NCBI GenBank assembly: GCA_022573095.1
Contig: JACZUR010000084.1
Coordinates: 1-8,624, forward strand
Length of the DNA stretch: 8,624 bases
Source: Gemmatimonadota bacterium
Lineage (GTDB): Bacteria; Gemmatimonadota; Gemmatimonadetes; Gemmatimonadales; GWC2-71-9
Reading direction: 5' to 3'
This document shows, piece by piece, positions 5,510-8,624 of the stretch. The first letter of the stretch is position 1, and each line of letters opens with the position of its first letter. The position numbers were made by a program, and so were the translations under genes. The notes beneath the pieces were generated by a model that was given only the letters and a program-made list of their open reading frames with translations, was not told where the DNA came from and ran no database searches.

Positions 5510-7942
5510 ATGACTGAGATTGAGAGCGTGACCCGATTGAAGCTACCCGTATTGCCTCTGAGGGAAGTGGTCCTATTTCCCGGTGTCACGGCTCCCATCG
5601 GAGCCGGCCGGCCTGGTACGCTGCGGGCTATCGAGGCTGCGTTGACGGACGATCAACGGCTCATCTTCGCAGTATCCCAGAAAGAAAACGTCGAGCAGGT
5701 TGAAGCAGAGGATCTGTATACGATGGGAACGGTTGCGCGAATCGGGCAAATCCAACGGGGGATCGGCGGTGTTCAACTCCTGCTGCACGGTGAGTATCGT
5801 GCCAACTCTTTGCAGTACGGCCAGGGTGATGGGTACCTGGAGGCAATCGTCAACCGAACGCCTATCCTCGCTCCGGTCGACCCGGATGAAGCTGGCTTTC
5901 TCGCCTTGTGCAAGGAGACTCGTGAGCGCGCCAGCGAACTAGGGCGCATTTCTGGACTCGGAGACGATGTCGTCAAGCAGGTGCTAAAGGAAGTCAGTGA
6001 GCCGGGTGCCTTTGCCGACCTTGTGGCGGGGTACATCGACATTTCTCCTGCCGAACGCCAGGCTCTCCTCGAAACTCTCTCCGTCGAGGCGCGTCTTCGG
6101 AAGGTTCTCGTGCACGTGCAACGGCAGATCGAACTCTACGATGTCCAGGAGGACATCAAGTCGAAGGTCCAGGAAGAACTCGGTGAGCGGCAGCGTGAGA
6201 TGTTGTTGCGCGAACAATTGAAGGCGATTCGCAAGGAGCTGGGCGAGGGTGACGATGAAGCCGACACCGACGAACTCCTTCAGCTGGTCAAGGAGCTTGA
6301 CCTGCCCGATGAAGTCAGGAAAGAGGTTGACCGTGAAGTAAAGCGACTCGAGCGCTCGTCGCGCGAGTCTATGGATGCCCAGGTAATCCGCACATACCTC
6401 GAAACCATCACCGAGCTACCGTGGAATGAAAAGAGCAAAGACCATCTGGATCTCGTTCAGGCCGAGGAGATTCTTGGCGAGGATCACTACGGTCTTCAGG
6501 ATGTGAAGGATCGGGTGCTGGAGTTCCTTGCAGTTCGACAGCTGCGCGATGCCAACAACAGAAAGAAAGAGACTCCGGCTGGCAACGAGGATGACAAACA
6601 GAAAGCGCCAATATTGCTCTTCGTTGGCCCACCGGGTGTGGGAAAGACGTCGATTGCTCAGTCGATCGCCAGAGCTATGGGTCGCAAGTATGTTCGGATC
6701 TCACTTGGCGGCGCGCGGGACGAAGCGGATATCAGAGGACACCGGCGAACCTATGTTGGGGCGATGCCGGGGAGGATCATCCAAGGTATGAAAACCGCGG
6801 GAACCAAGAATCCGGTGTTTCTGTTGGATGAACTGGACAAACTGGGCGTTTCGTTTCAAGGAGACCCAGCGGCCGCGCTACTCGAGGTGCTCGACCCCGC
6901 ACAGAACGACACATTCGTCGATCACTACCTTGGAGTGCCGTTCGACCTCTCGGAAGTTCTGTTCATTGCGACGGCGAACTTACTGAACACAATTCCCGGA
7001 CCATTACTCGATAGGATGGAAACCGTCGAGTTCTCGAGTTACTCCGAGCGGGAAAAGCTGGAGATCGCGCGCCGGTATCTGGTCCCTAGGCAGATCAACG
7101 AAGCGGGACTATCGGACGAACAGTTTTCGGTTGACGACGAAGCCATCAAAACGTTGATCTCTAACTACACTCGGGAGGCTGGTGTTCGCCAGTTCGAAAG
7201 GGAGTTTGGGAGGGTGGCGCGCAAGGTGGCGCGTAAGATTGCAGCGAAAGAGGTCGAAAGTGTCGCTGTCGGAGCCGACGAAGTCAGTGGACTTCTCGGG
7301 CGACCCAAAGTACGGCCGGAGAAGGCGTTCGAGGAGGACCAGGTCGGGGTGGCAAGTGGTATGTACTACACTCCCGCGGGCGGCGACATCATGTTCGTTG
7401 AAGTCTCCGTAATGCCCGGCAAAGGGGAGCTCGTCTTGACTGGACACATGGGTGAAGTGATGAAAGAATCCGCTCGTGCCGCCCTTACCTGCACCAAGAC
7501 GTTTGCCGCGGAGTTCGGAATCGCAGCGGGACTTTTTGCCGAGAAAGATATTCACATACACGTGCCCGCCGGGGCTATCCCCAAGGACGGGCCTTCGGCA
7601 GGCGTGGCCATGGCAACCGCTCTCGTCAGTGCGTTGTCGGGAATACCGGTTAGACATGATGTGGCGATGACCGGTGAGCTGACCCTCTCGGGTCGAGTGC
7701 TGCCCATCGGGGGCGTGAAGGAAAAGGTATTGGGAGCGTGCCGCGCCGGCATCGACACCATCTTGCTTCCAAAGGACAACCTCGCCGATCTTGAGGACAT
7801 CAGCCCTGAGGAGCGGAAGCGAATCAACGCTATCGCGTTAGAATCTCTCGGCGACGCTCTAAGAGTGGCACTTCGCAGACAGCCGTCCGACGGTAGTGGC
7901 GAAACATCGCAGCTTGCGGACGCAGTCGGGGCCGGACGGTAA
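5510..7942 (+). CDS. lon: Lon, ATP-dependent serine protease (La)
   Basis: A complete LonA-type protease of 810 residues from ATG 5510 (811 from GTG 5507); the family is usually about 780-820. Domains in order: N-terminal substrate-binding domain (about 12-200, starting KLPVLPLREVVLFPG), a long charged helical region (about 200-300), and the AAA+ module with Walker A GPPGVGKT from 373 and Walker B FLLDELDK with D440/E441. The protease domain carries catalytic Ser696 in PKDGPSAG and Lys739 in GGVKEK, spaced 43 residues apart as in E. coli Lon. Role: hexameric cytosolic degradation of misfolded and regulatory proteins. Oddities are a slightly long, charged stretch before Walker A (about 345-365) and a short low-complexity tail after the protease domain. 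It is probably transcribed alone or with the small gene upstream. The leader contains several inverted repeats, but no known heat-shock operator is clear. Confidence 0.97.
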   Translation: MTEIESVTRLKLPVLPLREVVLFPGVTAPIGAGRPGTLRAIEAALTDDQRLIFAVSQKENVEQVEAEDLYTMGTVARIGQIQRGIGGVQLLLHGEYRANSLQYGQGDGYLEAIVNRTPILAPVDPDEAGFLALCKETRERASELGRISGLGDDVVKQVLKEVSEPGAFADLVAGYIDISPAERQALLETLSVEARLRKVLVHVQRQIELYDVQEDIKSKVQEELGERQREMLLREQLKAIRKELGEGDDEADTDELLQLVKELDLPDEVRKEVDREVKRLERSSRESMDAQVIRTYLETITELPWNEKSKDHLDLVQAEEILGEDHYGLQDVKDRVLEFLAVRQLRDANNRKKETPAGNEDDKQKAPILLFVGPPGVGKTSIAQSIARAMGRKYVRISLGGARDEADIRGHRRTYVGAMPGRIIQGMKTAGTKNPVFLLDELDKLGVSFQGDPAAALLEVLDPAQNDTFVDHYLGVPFDLSEVLFIATANLLNTIPGPLLDRMETVEFSSYSEREKLEIARRYLVPRQINEAGLSDEQFSVDDEAIKTLISNYTREAGVRQFEREFGRVARKVARKIAAKEVESVAVGADEVSGLLGRPKVRPEKAFEEDQVGVASGMYYTPAGGDIMFVEVSVMPGKGELVLTGHMGEVMKESARAALTCTKTFAAEFGIAAGLFAEKDIHIHVPAGAIPKDGPSAGVAMATALVSALSGIPVRHDVAMTGELTLSGRVLPIGGVKEKVLGACRAGIDTILLPKDNLADLEDISPEERKRINAIALESLGDALRVALRRQPSDGSGETSQLADAVGAGR

Positions 7943-7947
7943 CGATG

Positions 7948-8529
7948 CTACCAGGTTAGCCAACGGTTCAGTAGCGACCATGTGCGCTGGAACCATGCTT
8001 CCCGTGCCCCTGAGTCTGGGTCAAACATCACCGGCTCGAACAAGAAGTACCCAACCAACAACAAGATGATCTGCCGCGCGACGTAGTCCGGGTCGAGGTC
8101 GTCGCGGATCTGTCCCCTACCCTGTCCCACGATGACCGCAGTGCGGATGTCGGGGATAACATCAGTCACACCTGCAGCGGACGGACTCCCGGCATCCGTT
8201 AGAACCTGAAAGTAGAGTCTGACCGCCTCGGGACTTTCGGCGAGTCCCCGGAAGAGGTTTTCAACCAATTGTTTGAGTGTTGGCGCGGCTCCCGTAGTCG
8301 AAGAGACACCAGCGGAGTACACACTTGCGACCTTTCGGGTCAGTTCCTCATAAAGGCCCCGCTTGGAGCCAAAATAATAGAAAATAAGTTGTTTATTGAC
8401 TCCAGCAGATTCGGCGATTCGTGCTACCCGCGCGCCTGCGAAGCCAAGATCTGCAAATTCTCGCGTTGCCGCGGCAATGATTGCGGTGCGGGTGTTTCGG
8501 ACGCCGCTCGGGACTGAATTCATATTCAA
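7948..8529 (-). CDS. TetR/AcrR-family transcriptional regulator
   Basis: A one-component repressor of 193 residues, a typical TetR length. Residues 12-60 form the HTH domain: an IIAAATREFADLGF helix, then ARVARIAESAGVNKQLIFYYFGSKRGLYEEL, which contains the family's characteristic YYFGSK recognition-helix end. The remainder is a helical ligand-binding domain, with a hydrophobic stretch DYVARQIILLLVGYFLF near the C-terminus. The HTH and spacing resemble the group whose C-terminus matches TetR_C domains in AcrR-like regulators; the ligand is unknown. The start may be TTG 8529 or, more plausibly, ATG 8523 (two residues shorter); neither has a strong ribosome-binding site. It converges on lon with only 5 bases between stop codons. 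A promoter and dyad just upstream suggest autorepression, and the controlled gene may lie beyond the right edge. Confidence 0.92.
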   Translation of the reverse strand: MNMNSVPSGVRNTRTAIIAAATREFADLGFAGARVARIAESAGVNKQLIFYYFGSKRGLYEELTRKVASVYSAGVSSTTGAAPTLKQLVENLFRGLAESPEAVRLYFQVLTDAGSPSAAGVTDVIPDIRTAVIVGQGRGQIRDDLDPDYVARQIILLLVGYFLFEPVMFDPDSGAREAWFQRTWSLLNRWLTW

Positions 8530-8543
8530 TCAACTGGTTGGTT
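8528..8543. promoter_or_regulatory. Operator-like dyad at the tetR start
   Basis: AATCAAC (8528-8534), TG, GTTGGTT (8537-8543) form a 16-bp imperfect palindrome with 6 of 7 matching positions per half and a perfect core CAAC-TG-GTTG. It lies directly downstream of the candidate tetR -10 box and touches the start codon, the usual place for an autorepressing TetR-family protein. Confidence 0.45.
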
Positions 8544-8553
8544 ATTACGTACG

Positions 8554-8582
8554 AATCTGCAACCGTTCCTGGTTTCTGTCAA
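8554..8582 (-). promoter_or_regulatory. Candidate promoter of the tetR gene
   Basis: On the minus strand a perfect TTGACA (plus 8577-8582) is followed after 17 bases by CAGATT (plus 8554-8559; 3 of 6 to TATAAT). Transcription would begin near 8547, leaving about 20 bases before the start codons, with the dyad inside that interval. Confidence 0.45.
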
Positions 8583-8624
8583 TCTCTTAGGCTGTGCGAG
8601 TTACGGCCGAGAAAGCCGCGCGTA

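Noticed and set aside
7109..7657. Minus-strand 182-aa frame inside lon
   Set aside because: It is a shadow of the Lon AAA+ and protease domains; no motif or start signal.
1..8624. CRISPR array, transposon ends, tRNA/rRNA genes or a defence island
   Set aside because: No regularly spaced repeats, transposase or integrase genes, terminal inverted repeats or RNA-gene sequences were seen on either strand.

Overview
The window looks like chromosomal DNA from a free-living, moderately GC-rich Gram-negative-type bacterium. I lean towards Gemmatimonadota. The basis is the serine/threonine kinase with a 2TM hairpin and coiled-coil tail, the fused alpha/beta 2-oxoacid dehydrogenase E1, and a short DSDGREW-type hypothetical protein, all of which I remember from that phylum. 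This is recollection, not a search result.

Layout: (1) 1-1237, minus strand: the 3' tail of a probable hflK, hflC (SPFH/prohibitin-family regulator of the FtsH protease) coupled to it by an ATGA overlap, then the N-terminal 88 codons of a mannose-1-phosphate guanylyltransferase leaving the left edge. (2) About 1238-3074, plus strand: a fused E1 lacking roughly its first 100 residues, which abuts the hflK tail head-on. (3) 3125-4972, minus: the kinase, convergent with E1. (4) 5063-5314, plus: a small unknown gene, divergent from the kinase. (5) 5315-5506: a leader rich in inverted repeats. (6) 5510-7942, plus: a complete Lon protease. (7) 7948-8523/8529, minus: a TetR-family regulator convergent with lon, with a good promoter and an operator-like dyad just upstream.

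The most important point for a user of this annotation is the junction near 1230-1250. Two genes on opposite strands are both cut off there: hflK keeps only its last codons and E1 loses its N-terminus. Sampled composition also changes from about 58-70 % GC on the left to about 47-57 % on the right. Either a real rearrangement broke both genes or the contig is chimeric. Neighbourhood arguments should not be carried across this point.

I do not see a convincing new multi-gene system. The best leads for new biology are regulatory: overlapping divergent promoters sharing a dyad between the kinase and the small gene, the structured lon leader with a 15-bp palindrome, and the tetR autoregulatory region. 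The kinase's C-terminal coiled-coil domain is the least understood protein part.
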